64,000 bases of DNA. Source: Roseomonas sp. GC11 (GTDB lineage Bacteria > Pseudomonadota > Alphaproteobacteria > Acetobacterales > Acetobacteraceae). The notes below the pieces were generated by a model. It saw only the letters and a program-made list of their open reading frames with translations. It did no database searches and was not told where the DNA came from. Location: NCBI RefSeq assembly GCF_024437745.1, contig NZ_JANFNY010000004.1, positions 12,021 to 76,020 of the forward strand, written 5' to 3'. Position numbers and translations under genes: made by a program. Of this stretch, positions 28,296 through 37,369 are shown piece after piece (the first letter of the stretch is position 1; every line of letters begins with the position of its first letter).

Positions 28296-28766
28296 TCACC
28301 AGCTTCGTCCAGCGGTATCCAGTGCCGCTTGTAGCATATAGGCGGCGGCGGCGGCATCCACGGCCTTGGCCCTTTTGGCGCGGGTCAGGTCCGCTTCCTC
28401 GATCAGCATGCGGTTGACGGCGGCGGAGGAGAGGCGCTCATCCCAGAGGGCGGCGGGCAGGGCGGTGGCCTCGGAGAGGGCCTTGGCCCAGTCCTTGGCG
28501 GCCTGGGCGGCGGGTCCGAAGCTGCCATCCAGCCCGAGCGGCAGGCCGACCACCAGCCCGCCGGCGCCTTCCCGGCGGGCGATGGCCAGGATCTCGGCGG
28601 CATTGGCGGCCAGCTTGCCGCGCGGCAGGCCGCGATAGGGGCTGGCCAGCATCAGCGTGACATCGGACAGGGCAACGCCGATGATCTTCTTCCCCGGATC
28701 GAGGCCGATCAGCCTCTGGCCGGGGGAAAGGGTGGCGCGCAACTCGCTCAGGTTGAAGATGGGCAT
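28296..28766 (-). CDS. ruvX: Putative pre-16S rRNA nuclease YqgF/RuvX
   Basis: A 156-aa RNase H-fold protein involved in 16S rRNA 5'-end maturation (once described as a Holliday junction resolvase). It has RLIGLDPGKKIIGVALSDVT (first acidic residue), VVGLPLGLDGSFGPAAQAA, WDERLSSAAVNRMLIEEADL (second acidic site) and KAVDAAAAAYMLQAALD (third). The ATG at 28766 is chosen for the family length. It is divergent from gatC. Confidence 0.9.
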   Translation of the reverse strand: MPIFNLSELRATLSPGQRLIGLDPGKKIIGVALSDVTLMLASPYRGLPRGKLAANAAEILAIARREGAGGLVVGLPLGLDGSFGPAAQAAKDWAKALSEATALPAALWDERLSSAAVNRMLIEEADLTRAKRAKAVDAAAAAYMLQAALDTAGRSW

Positions 28767-28835
28767 GCCGGTGTTTATGGTCCGCCCCCGTTTGCGCGCA
28801 AACCCACAGACACACACTTCCGGAAGAAGAACAGA

Positions 28836-29123
28836 ATGTCGCTCGACACCGCCACAGTCCGGCGCGTCGCCTCGCTCGCCCGCCTCAGGGTGGAGGAGCA
28901 GGATCTGCCGCGCCTCGAGACCGAACTGAACGGAATTCTTGGCTGGATCGAGCAGCTCCAGGCCGTCGATACCACCGGCGTCGAGCCGATGGCCGGCGGC
29001 GGGGCCGAGAGCCTGCGCATGCGCGAGGACCAGGTGACCGATGGCGGGCAGCAGCAGGCCGTGCTGGCCAATGCGCCCGACCGTGCCGATGCCTTCTTCG
29101 CCGTCCCCAAGGTGGTGGAGTAA
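28836..29123 (+). CDS. gatC: Asp/Glu-tRNA amidotransferase subunit C
   Basis: A 95-aa subunit that wraps GatA and GatB together in the amidotransferase that converts Glu-tRNA(Gln) and Asp-tRNA(Asn) to the amidated forms. TATVRRVASLARLRVEEQDL, LNGILGWIEQLQAVDT and the ending RADAFFAVPKVVE are the family marks. Exact family length. It is 3 bp upstream of gatA in a gatCAB operon. Confidence 0.96.
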   Translation: MSLDTATVRRVASLARLRVEEQDLPRLETELNGILGWIEQLQAVDTTGVEPMAGGGAESLRMREDQVTDGGQQQAVLANAPDRADAFFAVPKVVE

Positions 29124-29126
29124 GCC

Positions 29127-30611
29127 ATGACCGCCCCGACCGATTTCACCATTGCCGGCGCCCGCGCCGCGCTCGATGCCCGGCGGATCAGCGCCGTCGA
29201 GCTGACCCGCGCCCATCTGGACGCGGTGGAGCAGCTCAACCCGCGCCTCAACGCCTATATCACCATCACGCCTGAGGTGGCGCTGGCCCAGGCGGCGGCG
29301 GCTGATGCGGCGATCGCCCGCGGCGAGGCCGGGCCGCTCTCCGGCATTCCGCTGGCGATCAAGGATCTGTTCTGCACCGCGGGTATCCGTACCACGGCGG
29401 CGAGCCGCATTCTTGGTGATTTCGTGCCTCCCTATGAGAGCACGGTGACCACGAAGCTGCTCCAGGATGGCGCCGTCTTCCTGGGCAAGGCGAATCTGGA
29501 CGAATTCGCCATGGGCTCCTCCAACCTCAGCTCCGCCTTTGGCGGGGTGGAGAACCCCTGGAAGCGGGCGGGCGCGCCGGAGACGGTGCTGGTGCCCGGC
29601 GGTTCCTCCGGCGGCTCGGCCGCGGCGGTGGCGGCGCGGCTGGCGCTCGGCGCCACGGCGACCGACACGGGCGGCTCGATCCGCCAGCCCGCCGCCTTCT
29701 GCGGCGTGACCGGCATCAAGCCGACCTATGGCCGCTGCTCGCGCTACGGCATCATCGCCTATGCCTCCAGCCTTGACCAGGCCGGCCCGGTGGCCCGCAC
29801 GGTCGAGGACTGCGCCATCCTGCTGCGCTCCATGTCCGGCTTCGACCCGAAGGACTCCACCAGCGCCAACCGCGCGGTGCCGGATTTCGCCGCCGCCGTG
29901 GCGCGGGGCGTGAAGGGCCTGCGCATCGGCATCCCGCGCGAATACCGGGTGGAGGGCCTCTCCCCCGAGATCGACGCGCTGTGGCAGCAGGGCATGGACT
30001 GGCTGAAGGCCGAGGGCGCGGAGCTGGTCGAGATCAGCCTGCCGCACACGCGGCACGCGCTGGCCACCTACTATATCGTGGCGCCGGCCGAGGCCTCCTC
30101 GAACCTCGCCCGCTATGATGGCGTGCGCTTCGGCCTGCGCGAGGATGGCAAGGACCTCAAGGACCTCTATGAGCGCAGCCGTGCCGCCGGCTTTGGCGCC
30201 GAGGTGAAGCGCCGCATCCTGGTGGGCACCTATGTGCTCTCCGCCGGCTATTACGACGCCTATTATGTGAAGGCGCAGCAGGTGCGGGCGCTGATCAAGC
30301 GCGATTTCGACCAGGCCTGGGAGAAGGTGGACGCCATCCTGACCCCGGCGACGCCGACGGCCGCCTTCGGCCGCGACGAGACGCAGGACGATCCTGTGGC
30401 GATGTATCTGAACGACGTCTTCACCATCACCGCCAATCTGGCGGGCATCCCGGGCATGGCGCTGCCGGCCGGGCTGGACGCGCAGGGGCTGCCGCTCGGC
30501 CTGCAGATCCTCGGCCGGCCCTTCGATGAGGAGACCCTGTTCGCGATTGGCGGCGCCATCGAGCGCGCCGCGGATTTCAAGGCCACCCCGGCGGTGAGGG
30601 CTGCGGCATGA
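29127..30611 (+). CDS. gatA: Asp/Glu-tRNA amidotransferase subunit A
   Basis: A 494-aa amidase-signature enzyme that releases ammonia from glutamine for tRNA amidation. The Ser-Ser-Lys catalytic triad is visible: K79 (IPLAIKDLF), S160 ([15 protein letters not shown]) and S184 ([14 protein letters not shown]). [20 protein letters not shown] is a GatA hallmark. Cytoplasmic, part of the GatCAB complex. Its stop overlaps the gatB ATG by 4 bp. Confidence 0.97.
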   Translation: MTAPTDFTIAGARAALDARRISAVELTRAHLDAVEQLNPRLNAYITITPEVALAQAAAADAAIARGEAGPLSGIPLAIKDLFCTAGIRTTAASRILGDFVPPYESTVTTKLLQDGAVFLGKANLDEFAMGSSNLSSAFGGVENPWKRAGAPETVLVPGGSSGGSAAAVAARLALGATATDTGGSIRQPAAFCGVTGIKPTYGRCSRYGIIAYASSLDQAGPVARTVEDCAILLRSMSGFDPKDSTSANRAVPDFAAAVARGVKGLRIGIPREYRVEGLSPEIDALWQQGMDWLKAEGAELVEISLPHTRHALATYYIVAPAEASSNLARYDGVRFGLREDGKDLKDLYERSRAAGFGAEVKRRILVGTYVLSAGYYDAYYVKAQQVRALIKRDFDQAWEKVDAILTPATPTAAFGRDETQDDPVAMYLNDVFTITANLAGIPGMALPAGLDAQGLPLGLQILGRPFDEETLFAIGGAIERAADFKATPAVRAAA

Positions 30612-32059
30612 GCTACACGATCGAAGGCGGGACCGGCGCCTGGGAAGTGGTGATCGGGCTGGAGGTGCATGCCCAGGTCACCTCGCTGGCCAAGCTGTTC
30701 AGCGGTGCCGCGACCGAGTTCGGCGCCGAGCCGAACGCGCAGGTCAGCTTCATCGATGCGGGCTTCCCCGGCATGCTGCCGGTGATCAACCGCGAATGCG
30801 TGGCGCAGGCCGTGCGCACCGGGCTCGGCCTCAACGCGCAGGTCAATCTGTGGTCGCGCTTCGACCGCAAGAATTATTTCTATGCGGACCTGCCGCAGGG
30901 CTACCAGATCAGCCAGTACCAGTTCCCGATCATCGGCAAGGGCGAGATCGAGATCGAACTGGCCGATGGCACGCGCAAGGCGATCGGCATCACCCGCCTG
31001 CATCTGGAGCAGGATGCGGGCAAGTCGCTGCACGACCAGCACCCGACCAAGAGCTATATCGACCTCAACCGCTCCGGCGTCGCGCTGATGGAGATCGTCT
31101 CCGAGCCTGACCTCCGCTCGCCGGAGGAGGCCGGCGCCTATCTGACGAAGCTGCGGCAGATTCTGCGCTATCTCGGCACCTGCGACGGCAATATGGAGCA
31201 GGGCTCGCTGCGGGCGGACGTCAATGTCTCCGTCCGCAAGCCGGGCGAGGGCTTCCGCACGCGCTGCGAGGTGAAGAACGTCAACTCCATCCGCTTCGTC
31301 ATGCAGGCGGTGGAGGCCGAGGCGCGGCGCCAGGTCGAGCTGTGGGAAGCCGGCGAGGTGGTGGAGCAGGAGACGCGCCTCTTCGACACCACGCGCGGCG
31401 TCACGCGCTCCATGCGCTCCAAGGAGGATGCGCATGACTACCGCTACTTCCCCGACCCGGACCTGCCGCCGCTGGTGCTGGACGCCGCCTGGGTGGAAGA
31501 GCTGAAGGCCGCCCTGCCGGAACTGCCCGATGCCCGCCGCGCGCGCTACGTTCAGGATTTCGGCCTGACGCCCTATGACGCGCATGTGCTGACGCTGGAG
31601 AAGGAGACGGCGGCTTTCTACGAGGCCGTGGCCAGGGGCCGCGACCCGAAGATGGCGGCCAACTGGATCACCGGCGACTTCTTCGCCGGCCTCAACCGCA
31701 CCGGCGCCAGCATCGGCAATTCGCCGATCAGCGCCGCCGATCTCGGCGCGCTGCTCGATCTCATCAGCGACAGCACCCTCTCCGGTAAGCTCGCCAAGGA
31801 GGTGCTGGAGGTGATGTTCGAGACGGGCAAGGCGCCGGGCGTCATCGTCGAGGAGCGCGGGCTGAAGCAGGTGACCGACACCGGCGCGATCGAGGCGGTG
31901 ATCGACGAGGTCATGGCGAAGAACGCGGACAAGGTGGCCGAGTATCGCAGCGGCAAGGAGAAGCTCTTCGGCTTCTTCGTCGGCCAGACGATGAAGGCCA
32001 TGCAGGGCAAGGGCAACCCCGCCCTGGTCAATGACCTGCTGAAGAAGAAGCTGGGCTGA
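30608..32059 (+). CDS. gatB: Asp/Glu-tRNA amidotransferase subunit B
   Basis: A 483-aa kinase and transamidase subunit that activates the tRNA-bound carboxylate with ATP and adds the ammonia. It has [20 protein letters not shown] (residues 15-34), [39 protein letters not shown] and [13 protein letters not shown]. The C-terminal YqeY-like tRNA-binding domain ends with [20 protein letters not shown]. The 4-bp overlap with gatA shows operon coupling. Its presence implies the indirect route to Gln-tRNA and/or Asn-tRNA. Confidence 0.97.
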   Translation: MSYTIEGGTGAWEVVIGLEVHAQVTSLAKLFSGAATEFGAEPNAQVSFIDAGFPGMLPVINRECVAQAVRTGLGLNAQVNLWSRFDRKNYFYADLPQGYQISQYQFPIIGKGEIEIELADGTRKAIGITRLHLEQDAGKSLHDQHPTKSYIDLNRSGVALMEIVSEPDLRSPEEAGAYLTKLRQILRYLGTCDGNMEQGSLRADVNVSVRKPGEGFRTRCEVKNVNSIRFVMQAVEAEARRQVELWEAGEVVEQETRLFDTTRGVTRSMRSKEDAHDYRYFPDPDLPPLVLDAAWVEELKAALPELPDARRARYVQDFGLTPYDAHVLTLEKETAAFYEAVARGRDPKMAANWITGDFFAGLNRTGASIGNSPISAADLGALLDLISDSTLSGKLAKEVLEVMFETGKAPGVIVEERGLKQVTDTGAIEAVIDEVMAKNADKVAEYRSGKEKLFGFFVGQTMKAMQGKGNPALVNDLLKKKLG

Positions 32060-32145
32060 CATCTCCGCGCGCCGGGCTGACGTGGGGCCCGGCGCGTGCT
32101 TCCCTCCCGGACCTGACATCCCCCAGGGCCGGGAGAACCGCCACG

Positions 32146-32775
32146 ATGATCACGCTCTACACCTGGAACACGCCCAACGGACGCAAGATCAGCGTCGCGC
32201 TGGAGGAGATGGGGCTGCCCTACACCGTCAAGGTGGTGGACATCACCAAGGGCGAGCAGTTCAACCCCGATTTCCTGAAGATCGCGCCCAACAACCGCAT
32301 CCCCGCCATCGTCGATGATGAGGGGCCGGAGGGGCAGCCCGTCAGCGTCTTCGAATCCGGCGCCATCCTGCTTTATCTGGCGGAGAAGACCGGGCGCTTC
32401 CTGCCGGCCGATGCGCGCGGGCGCGTGGCGGTGTGGGAATGGCTGATGTGGCAGATGGGTGGCTTCGGCCCCATGCCGGGGCAGGTCCACCATTTCCTGA
32501 TGCGTCCGGAGGGCCCCGCGCGCGATTATGGGCTGGAGCGCTATGGCACGGAGACGCGCCGCCTCTATGGCGTGCTGGAGCGCCGCCTGACGGGCCGTGA
32601 CTTCGTGGCGACGGAGGGCGAGCCGAGCATCGCCGATTTCGCGATTCTGGGCTGGGCCTGGCGGCATGAGCGGCATCTCGGCACGCTGGAGGAATTTCCC
32701 GCCGTGGCTGCCTGGTATGCCCGCATGATGGCGCGGCCCGCCGTGCAGAAGGGTTTTTCCGTTCACCTCGGCTGA
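32146..32775 (+). CDS. Glutathione S-transferase family protein, YfcG/YghU-like
   Basis: A 209-aa glutathione-dependent thiol-disulphide reductase type GST. The N-terminal thioredoxin-fold domain has YTWNTPNGRKISVALEEMG, FLKIAPNNRIPAIVD and FESGAILLYLAEKTGRFLPA. WLMWQMGGFGPMPGQVHHF is the Nu-class (YfcG) signature helix. Catalysis in this group uses Thr/Asn near the N-terminus (TPNG) rather than Cys. Cytoplasmic, likely monocistronic. Role in redox homeostasis inferred from the family. Confidence 0.88.
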   Translation: MITLYTWNTPNGRKISVALEEMGLPYTVKVVDITKGEQFNPDFLKIAPNNRIPAIVDDEGPEGQPVSVFESGAILLYLAEKTGRFLPADARGRVAVWEWLMWQMGGFGPMPGQVHHFLMRPEGPARDYGLERYGTETRRLYGVLERRLTGRDFVATEGEPSIADFAILGWAWRHERHLGTLEEFPAVAAWYARMMARPAVQKGFSVHLG

Positions 32776-32847
32776 AGAAAGGCGCGGGGGAGGGTGGTTT
32801 TCACCATCTATCCCCAGCTTTTTCGCCAGGAATGCCGCGGGGCGTTT

Positions 32848-32876
32848 GACGTGGCCCCGCGAGGGCGCTAGAAGCG
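32848..32876 (+). promoter_or_regulatory. Promoter of tRNA-Ser
   Basis: TTGACG at 32848-32853, a 17-bp spacer, then TAGAAG at 32871-32876. It is 35 bp upstream of the tRNA and fits strong stable-RNA promoters of alphaproteobacteria. Confidence 0.6.
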
Positions 32877-32910
32877 GCCTCGCATACGCCGTGTAACTTC
32901 AAAACCCTGC

Positions 32911-33005
32911 GGAGGGGTGGCCGAGTGGCCGAAGGCGGCGGTTTGCTAAACCGTTAGGGGAGTCTAAACCTTCCCTCGTGGGTTCGAATCCCATCCCCTC
33001 CGCCA
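32911..33005 (+). tRNA. tRNA-Ser (anticodon GCU), with encoded CCA
   Basis: Acceptor stem GGAGGGG pairs with CCCCTCC, discriminator G and an encoded CCA (33003-33005). The anticodon stem-loop CGGTTTGCTAAACCG has anticodon GCT. A long variable arm (TAGGGGAGTCTAAACCTTCC) marks a class II serine tRNA. The T-arm is GTGGGTTCGAATCCCAT. Its 3' end is the integration target of the prophage that starts just downstream. Confidence 0.97.
32966..33005 (+). other. Candidate attL: 3' end of tRNA-Ser next to integrase
   Basis: Tyrosine integrases of tRNA-targeting phages reuse the tRNA 3' end as the att core. The integrase gene stop is 62 bp beyond this tRNA and phage genes continue from there. The attR copy would be past the window, so exact core limits cannot be set here. 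Confidence 0.5.
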
Positions 33006-33066
33006 CCTTCCTTTTCAATGACTTAGGGGAAGGTGGGTTCACACTAGGGAGCGACTAAGGCTCCCG

Positions 33067-34176
33067 TCACGCCGCCTTCCCGTCACCCCCCGTCACCTCT
33101 GTGACGGTCACTTTCTCCCCCTCAGGGGAGGGACCAGGGCCAGCGAAAACCTCCCCGATCCGCGCCGCGACGCCCGCCATGGCGGTATCCGTGTATTTGG
33201 CGTAACGCTTGGTGGTGCGCACGTCATGATGCCCCAGCCACACCCCAACGGCGCCTAAATCAACCCCGGCGCTCACCAGAGCGGTAGCGCAGGTGTGCCT
33301 CAGGAGGTGCAGGCTGGTCCCCCGGGGCACGCCCAGGGCATCACGCCAGGGGCGGAACCGCTTATTGTACGCCGCGTACTCATAGGGGAACACCCTGTGG
33401 TGCGGCAGGGCGTCCTTAGGGCGCCGCCGGGTGAGCATAGAGGCAACCGCGGGGGTCTGCGGTGCGAATCGGTCATCCCCATTTTTGGTGTCATAGAAGC
33501 GCAGGCGCCGCCCCTCCACATGCTGCCATTCCAGGCCCAGGGCCTCCGAAGCGCGGCAACCCTGCTCCACCAGTAGCAACACGAGGTCAGCAAGCTCGGG
33601 ATCACGCGCGCGCATCCGCTCCAGCAGCGCAGCCACCGCCTCAGGCGCCACGTACCATTCGCGGGCCTTCGGTGCGCTCATGCGCTGCACCTTGGGGCGC
33701 TTGGTCAGCATCCCGGCATCTTCCCCCGCGCGCAGCATCCGGGACAGGGCGTTGAGGTAGTTATTGATGGTCTGATTGCTCTTCCCCTCCGCAATCATGT
33801 CCAGGCGCCACCGGGTCACCGCGGCGGCACCTATGGTTTCCGCTGGGGTGTGAGCGCCGAACCGCTTGCACGCAGCTTCGGACAGGCGGGTGGCATCTTT
33901 CTCGTTCTTGCGCCCCTTCCAGATTTCCGGGTCGCCCAGGCAGATGGCCCGCAGGTCGCCCAGGGTGACCCCCTGGGGCGCATAGGTGCGAGGTGCTGCC
34001 TCCTGCCGCCCTACTACGGAAGGCCCGGGGGGCGGGGCGCGACCGGCTAGGACATTAGCCCGGGTGACCGCCTCCCACGCCTCCGCCTCGGCCTTGGTGG
34101 GGAAACCCTGCTCCCGGTACCGCTTGCCTTGGATGGTGCAATCGGCCTGCCAGGTGCCGTTACGAAGCCGCGCCAT
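33067..34176 (-). CDS. int: Phage integrase, tyrosine recombinase
   Basis: A 369-aa site-specific recombinase that inserts and excises the prophage. The N-terminal AP2-like arm-binding region (MARLRNGTWQADCTIQGKRY) and the SAM-like core-binding domain (about 75-165) precede the catalytic domain. Catalytic residues visible: Arg in EQGCRASEALGL, Lys in DTKNGDDR, His-x-x-Arg in LHLLRHTCATALVSAG, His in VWLGHHD and the Tyr nucleophile in TTKRYAKYTD. The ATG at 34176 has a GAGGCGG ribosome site. It overlaps the 3' end of the MarR-type gene by 17 bp, so the two are co-translated. It lies beside tRNA-Ser, its likely target. Confidence 0.93.
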   Translation of the reverse strand: MARLRNGTWQADCTIQGKRYREQGFPTKAEAEAWEAVTRANVLAGRAPPPGPSVVGRQEAAPRTYAPQGVTLGDLRAICLGDPEIWKGRKNEKDATRLSEAACKRFGAHTPAETIGAAAVTRWRLDMIAEGKSNQTINNYLNALSRMLRAGEDAGMLTKRPKVQRMSAPKAREWYVAPEAVAALLERMRARDPELADLVLLLVEQGCRASEALGLEWQHVEGRRLRFYDTKNGDDRFAPQTPAVASMLTRRRPKDALPHHRVFPYEYAAYNKRFRPWRDALGVPRGTSLHLLRHTCATALVSAGVDLGAVGVWLGHHDVRTTKRYAKYTDTAMAGVAARIGEVFAGPGPSPEGEKVTVTEVTGGDGKAA

Positions 34177-34534
34177 GATCCGCCTCACCATAGAGAATGC
34201 TGCGAACCCGTTCCGCCAGGCGGTGACCCGCCGGGGTCAACGTGAGGATGCGGTAACGGGTGTCGTTAGGGTCGATCTCCTGTTGGACCAGGCCATCCCC
34301 CTCTCGCCCCTTAACCACCCGCGAGGATAACCCCGCGATGGTCCGGGAGACCGCGGCGGAGGATAGGTCTAGTTGATCCTCCAGTTCGCGCATGGTGACC
34401 CCTGGGCGGCTAGCCACCGCCAAGAATGCCATCATGGTCTGTACCTCCATCTCGCGCCTCACGCCCCGGAACTGAGAGAGGGCGGCAAATAAGCGCGCGC
34501 TCCCCTGCACCGGGGCTAATGGGTTCTTTGGCAT
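34160..34534 (-). CDS. MarR-family winged-helix regulator of the prophage
   Basis: A 124-aa DNA-binding protein. MTMRELEDQLDLSSAAVSRT is the recognition helix-turn-helix and LVQQEIDPNDTRYRILTLTP is the MarR wing, followed by AGHRLAERV. No ligand pocket can be assigned. Its position directly upstream of and overlapping integrase suggests control of integration or lysogeny. The ATG at 34534 is preferred; a TTG at 34576 would add 14 residues. No CI-type repressor is seen in this window, so this is the best candidate for the lysogeny switch here. Inference from position only. Confidence 0.75.
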   Translation of the reverse strand: MPKNPLAPVQGSARLFAALSQFRGVRREMEVQTMMAFLAVASRPGVTMRELEDQLDLSSAAVSRTIAGLSSRVVKGREGDGLVQQEIDPNDTRYRILTLTPAGHRLAERVRSILYGEADHGAAS

Positions 34535-35122
34535 GGTGGCGAGGCCCTTTCTTTGTTCGGCTGATTTCGAAGTCAATAAGGCTATGATGAATGCGGAGCG
34601 TTACGGCAAGGTTTCCCCTGGCGTAGGTGCTCCGCAGGCGGAAAGCCGCCTTCGAGGTAAGAGAATATCCCACGTAAAAATCAAAAGCACCCATGAAAGT
34701 GGCTCCAGCGGATGCCACCAAGCGAAGCTTTTCCATTTTTGACCACCGGCCTTTGTACCGTGACATGAAACCAAAATTGGGCCTGAAGCGCAACGGCTAA
34801 GTAGGTATGATTTCCCCCCTCCCCCCGCGCAGGGAGGCCACCCAAAAAGGCAGGAATTTGTCTATAGAATTGTATTTAAATGGATTTGACCCCAGAGAGT
34901 GCGCTTATCGCGATCTTGTGATTAACTGGGGGTTGCTTTGGGGGTACGCTCGCACCCGGCTTTATAGGATTTATTCCCTGGCATTGGTGCGGCGCCGGAA
35001 CCTAAGGGTGACCTGAAGGTAACCCTGGGTACACGGATGTACCTGGCGTATGGGCTGGAGGCGCCCAGGGGCTTTATAGGGTGCCCCCGGGTGGTCCTTC
35101 AGCCGATGCGTCAGGTGGGGCT
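34535..35122. other. Phage intergenic region upstream of MarR-int
   Basis: A 588-bp gap with lower GC than its surroundings, especially 34850-35000. Short open frames are present but none looks like a gene. The minus strand has a TATAGA -10-like sequence near 34862 without a good -35. The region is placed to hold the promoter and operators of the MarR-int unit. No inverted-repeat operator could be fixed by eye. Confidence 0.45.
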
Positions 35123-35407
35123 TCAGCGGTAGAAGGTCACGGTCGGGTGCCGCGCCAGGATGTGCGCCTTGGCTGCCTCCCGGCTGGCGGCGCGGAAGTA
35201 CACCCCGCCCTCACCCTCGCTATCTTCAGCGTACCACAGGGGTGCGCCCAGGCCCCAGTAGGCGCCACCACGGTCATAGCCGCCGGAGGTGATAGGGATG
35301 CGGCGCAGATAACAGCGCCCCATCATCTCCCCTTGGGAGCGATCCCGGCGGCCCATGGGAGCGCCATAGGTGCTGAAGACAGGCGGGGAGGGGTTGCGCA
35401 TGGTCAT
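35123..35407 (-). CDS. Phage hypothetical protein
   Basis: A 94-aa protein with no recognised domain. The C-terminal half (GVYFRAASREAAKAHILARH, then PTVTFYR) resembles small phage proteins that carry one alpha-beta unit. The ATG at 35407 follows GGAGGGCTGA, where GGAGG is the ribosome site and TGA ends the preceding gene 3 bp before this ATG. Part of the small-gene cluster between the terminase and integrase. Confidence 0.6.
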   Translation of the reverse strand: MTMRNPSPPVFSTYGAPMGRRDRSQGEMMGRCYLRRIPITSGGYDRGGAYWGLGAPLWYAEDSEGEGGVYFRAASREAAKAHILARHPTVTFYR

Positions 35408-35411
35408 GGCG

Positions 35412-35861
35412 TCAGCCCTCCACCTTGCTGGCAGCCGCCGCCCAGGCGGAGGCCCATTGCAGCGCCCGCTCTTTGCTGTGGAATACCGCCACACGCGCCG
35501 CCGCGCTCCACACCTCAAATTCACCGCTCGCGGGGTGGCGGGTGATCTCATAATCACCGATCTCTGCGACCATTTCGCGCGGCACAGTCATGGCTTCAGC
35601 CCTCCCCCCCGCGTCGTCTTCATGTGGTACCACGCGAACAGCCACACGATATTGCCGACACACCTCCCCCGGTTCCGCCGTTGATTTCTCGAATGCGTTC
35701 AGATCCTCAATGACGGATCGGGCATGGGACACACTATCAAACCGCGCGACGTTATCGGCCAGTTGCCAGATATAGACTGCGGGCTTGATCTCTATACGCA
35801 CCTCCGCAGTCCAATAGATGGTGCCGGGTGGCAACTCTGCATCAGCGAGGTAAGCGGCCAT
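35412..35861 (-). CDS. Phage hypothetical protein, possibly two fused reading frames
   Basis: A 149-aa protein without known domains. Residues 1-88 (MAAYLADAELPPGTIYWTAE...) and 91-149 (MTVPREMVAEIGDYEITRHP...) look like separate units. At the junction, the sequence GGGAGGGCTGAAGCCATGAC mirrors the start of the next gene (GGAGGGCTGACGCCATGAC), with a G7 run just before it. A one-base change there would restore a stop and a separate 59-aa gene starting at 35591. Whether it is one protein or two is open. Confidence 0.5.
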   Translation of the reverse strand: MAAYLADAELPPGTIYWTAEVRIEIKPAVYIWQLADNVARFDSVSHARSVIEDLNAFEKSTAEPGEVCRQYRVAVRVVPHEDDAGGRAEAMTVPREMVAEIGDYEITRHPASGEFEVWSAAARVAVFHSKERALQWASAWAAAASKVEG

Positions 35862-35955
35862 AGGGTGATCCTCCTTCTAGCGGTGCCAATCGCACCACCC
35901 GGCACCCTCACGGCTGCCTATTGAGCAACCGCAGGGTGTGGGGCGGAGCGACCGG

Positions 35956-36351
35956 TTAGACCGCCAGAATGACCTTGAAGCCCGCATCCTGAAGGCGCCG
36001 GTCCCACCCATAGCCATCATCCTGGCGAAGCGCCTGGCGGAACCGGAGGAATGCCGCGCGCTCCTCTGGGGTGGAGTGGGGCGTGCCATCGGCATACTCG
36101 CCGCCGCTCAGTTCGAGGGGCAGCCTGTCCGCCGCAGAGGCGCACGCCGCGCTGCGCTTGTCGTATCCGTAACCCGCCGCACACCCCCGCACCATCGGCT
36201 CGCCCACCCAATGGACGTAGGCATAGAGACGCCCCTCACCCGCCTTGGGGAACTTCAGGGCAACCGTGGCAACCCGCTCGCCACCCAGCAGGACCACATA
36301 GGCGGACACATTGGCGAAGGCGGCGCGGTGCTGGTCATAAATGTTAGCCAT
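35956..36351 (-). CDS. Phage hypothetical protein (shared-leader early gene 4)
   Basis: A 131-aa cytoplasmic protein of unknown function: a hydrophobic beta-strand start (AYVVLLGGERVATVALKF), a Gly/Tyr-rich centre and an acidic C-terminal helix (STPEERAAFLRFRQALRQDD). It starts with the leader CAGAGGAACCCTTGTCATG, which recurs before the three genes upstream. Last of that set. Confidence 0.7.
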   Translation of the reverse strand: MANIYDQHRAAFANVSAYVVLLGGERVATVALKFPKAGEGRLYAYVHWVGEPMVRGCAAGYGYDKRSAACASAADRLPLELSGGEYADGTPHSTPEERAAFLRFRQALRQDDGYGWDRRLQDAGFKVILAV

Positions 36352-36488
36352 GACAAGGGTTCCTCTGAAGGAGAGACCAAGGCGCAGCTAGGGCGCGCCC
36401 AGGGCGGACCATCCGCGACCATCAGGCACCATGTGGGGTGCCTTAGGTTTCGCCCCTGTGGTCCTCTAGGGGCTCTTCAGGCGGCGGG

Positions 36489-36812
36489 TTAGCGACGGGA
36501 GGGCAGACCAAGCAGGCGCGAAACCCGCGCATAACTGGCGGCGGTGATATTGCGCGGCGGGTGGATGCAGCGCGTTTCAACCGCGCCAGTCTCGTAATCT
36601 GTGCGCCCGTCCGCCTCGGCCCACCAATTGCCGCAATCCTCTTGCGGGTATGCAAGCCGCATGGCATCGCGCAACGACATCCGCACATCGCCAATCTCAT
36701 TGGCGGACTGGCGCCACTCCCCGGGGAGCACAAACCCCCGTTCCGCGGCGTCTCCTTCCTCGGCGCTTTCTGGCGTCACAATCTCATAGGTGACAGAGAA
36801 CAGTTCAGGCAT
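36489..36812 (-). CDS. Phage hypothetical protein (shared-leader early gene 3)
   Basis: A 107-aa acidic protein (18 Asp/Glu against 12 Arg, no Lys) with no recognised domain: LFSVTYEIVTPESAEEGDAA, a WWAEADGRTDYETGAVETRC core and a basic C-terminus. Preceded by CTACCTCAAAGGAACCCTTGTCATG-type leader (36812-36836). A small acidic early phage protein is a typical anti-defence profile, but that is only a suggestion. Confidence 0.7.
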   Translation of the reverse strand: MPELFSVTYEIVTPESAEEGDAAERGFVLPGEWRQSANEIGDVRMSLRDAMRLAYPQEDCGNWWAEADGRTDYETGAVETRCIHPPRNITAASYARVSRLLGLPSRR

Positions 36813-36856
36813 GACAAGGGTTCCTTTGAGGTAGGGGTTAGGTCACAGAGAGGGCG

Positions 36857-37087
36857 TTAGGCGGTCTGCACGTCAAGCAGCGTGGCTACGCCGTAGTGGG
36901 TACCAATGGACGCCCTCACGCGCTTGCCCTGGTAATTCGTCACCGAATACCCCAGCGAGCTATCGACCGGGGTACGGCACTCCCACCCATCCACCCGCAG
37001 GAGCCAGCGCGGGTTGCCGTTGGTGCTGCTGGGGAGGCGCCGGATGATTTCGAGGGTGCCGGTGTGGGTGGTGACATTGCGAGACAT
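36857..37087 (-). CDS. Phage hypothetical protein (shared-leader early gene 2)
   Basis: A 76-aa protein (MSRNVTTHTGTLEIIRRLPS...TLLDVQTA) predicted to be mostly beta-strand, with no known domain. The ATG at 37087 sits at the end of the shared leader, here with GGAACTCCTGTC in place of GGAACCCTTGTC. Upstream in-frame codons are antisense low-complexity and are not included. Confidence 0.65.
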   Translation of the reverse strand: MSRNVTTHTGTLEIIRRLPSSTNGNPRWLLRVDGWECRTPVDSSLGYSVTNYQGKRVRASIGTHYGVATLLDVQTA

Positions 37088-37122
37088 GACAGGAGTTCCT
37101 TTGAGGTAGGGGTAAGAGCAAA

Positions 37123-37329
37123 TCAACCCGGCAGGCGAGGCATGAAGGCCCGCGCCGTCTTCGCCGTGGCGAGCGGGAGGGAGTGCAGGGAGAGCGCGAT
37201 ACGCACCCCGTAGCGCGGCTTCTTCTGCGCCCATTGCGCGGCCAATGCCGTCCGATACGCCGCAGCATCGGCCAGGCATTGCGCATGGAGCGCGCGGCGG
37301 GGGCGGATGGTGGTGGCGGTGCGGGTCAT
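37123..37329 (-). CDS. Phage hypothetical protein (shared-leader early gene 1, promoter-proximal)
   Basis: A 68-aa basic, Ala/Arg-rich protein (MTRTATTIRPRRALHAQCLA...), possibly nucleic-acid-binding given its charge. It is first after a near-consensus sigma70 promoter (37370-37398) and carries the shared leader CGAAGGAACCCTCATCATG. No known domain. Confidence 0.6.
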   Translation of the reverse strand: MTRTATTIRPRRALHAQCLADAAAYRTALAAQWAQKKPRYGVRIALSLHSLPLATAKTARAFMPRLPG

Positions 37330-37369
37330 GATGAGGGTTCCTTCGAGGTGGTGTTTGTCTATGAGGCAA

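Noticed and set aside
34410-34793. A 127-codon minus-strand frame overlapping the MarR-type gene
   Set aside because: It overlaps the MarR gene in another frame, its second half is frame-shadow sequence and no ribosome site was convincing.
34807-35016. A 69-codon plus-strand frame upstream of the MarR-int unit
   Set aside because: Opposite strand to all phage genes, no ribosome site and no recognisable domain.
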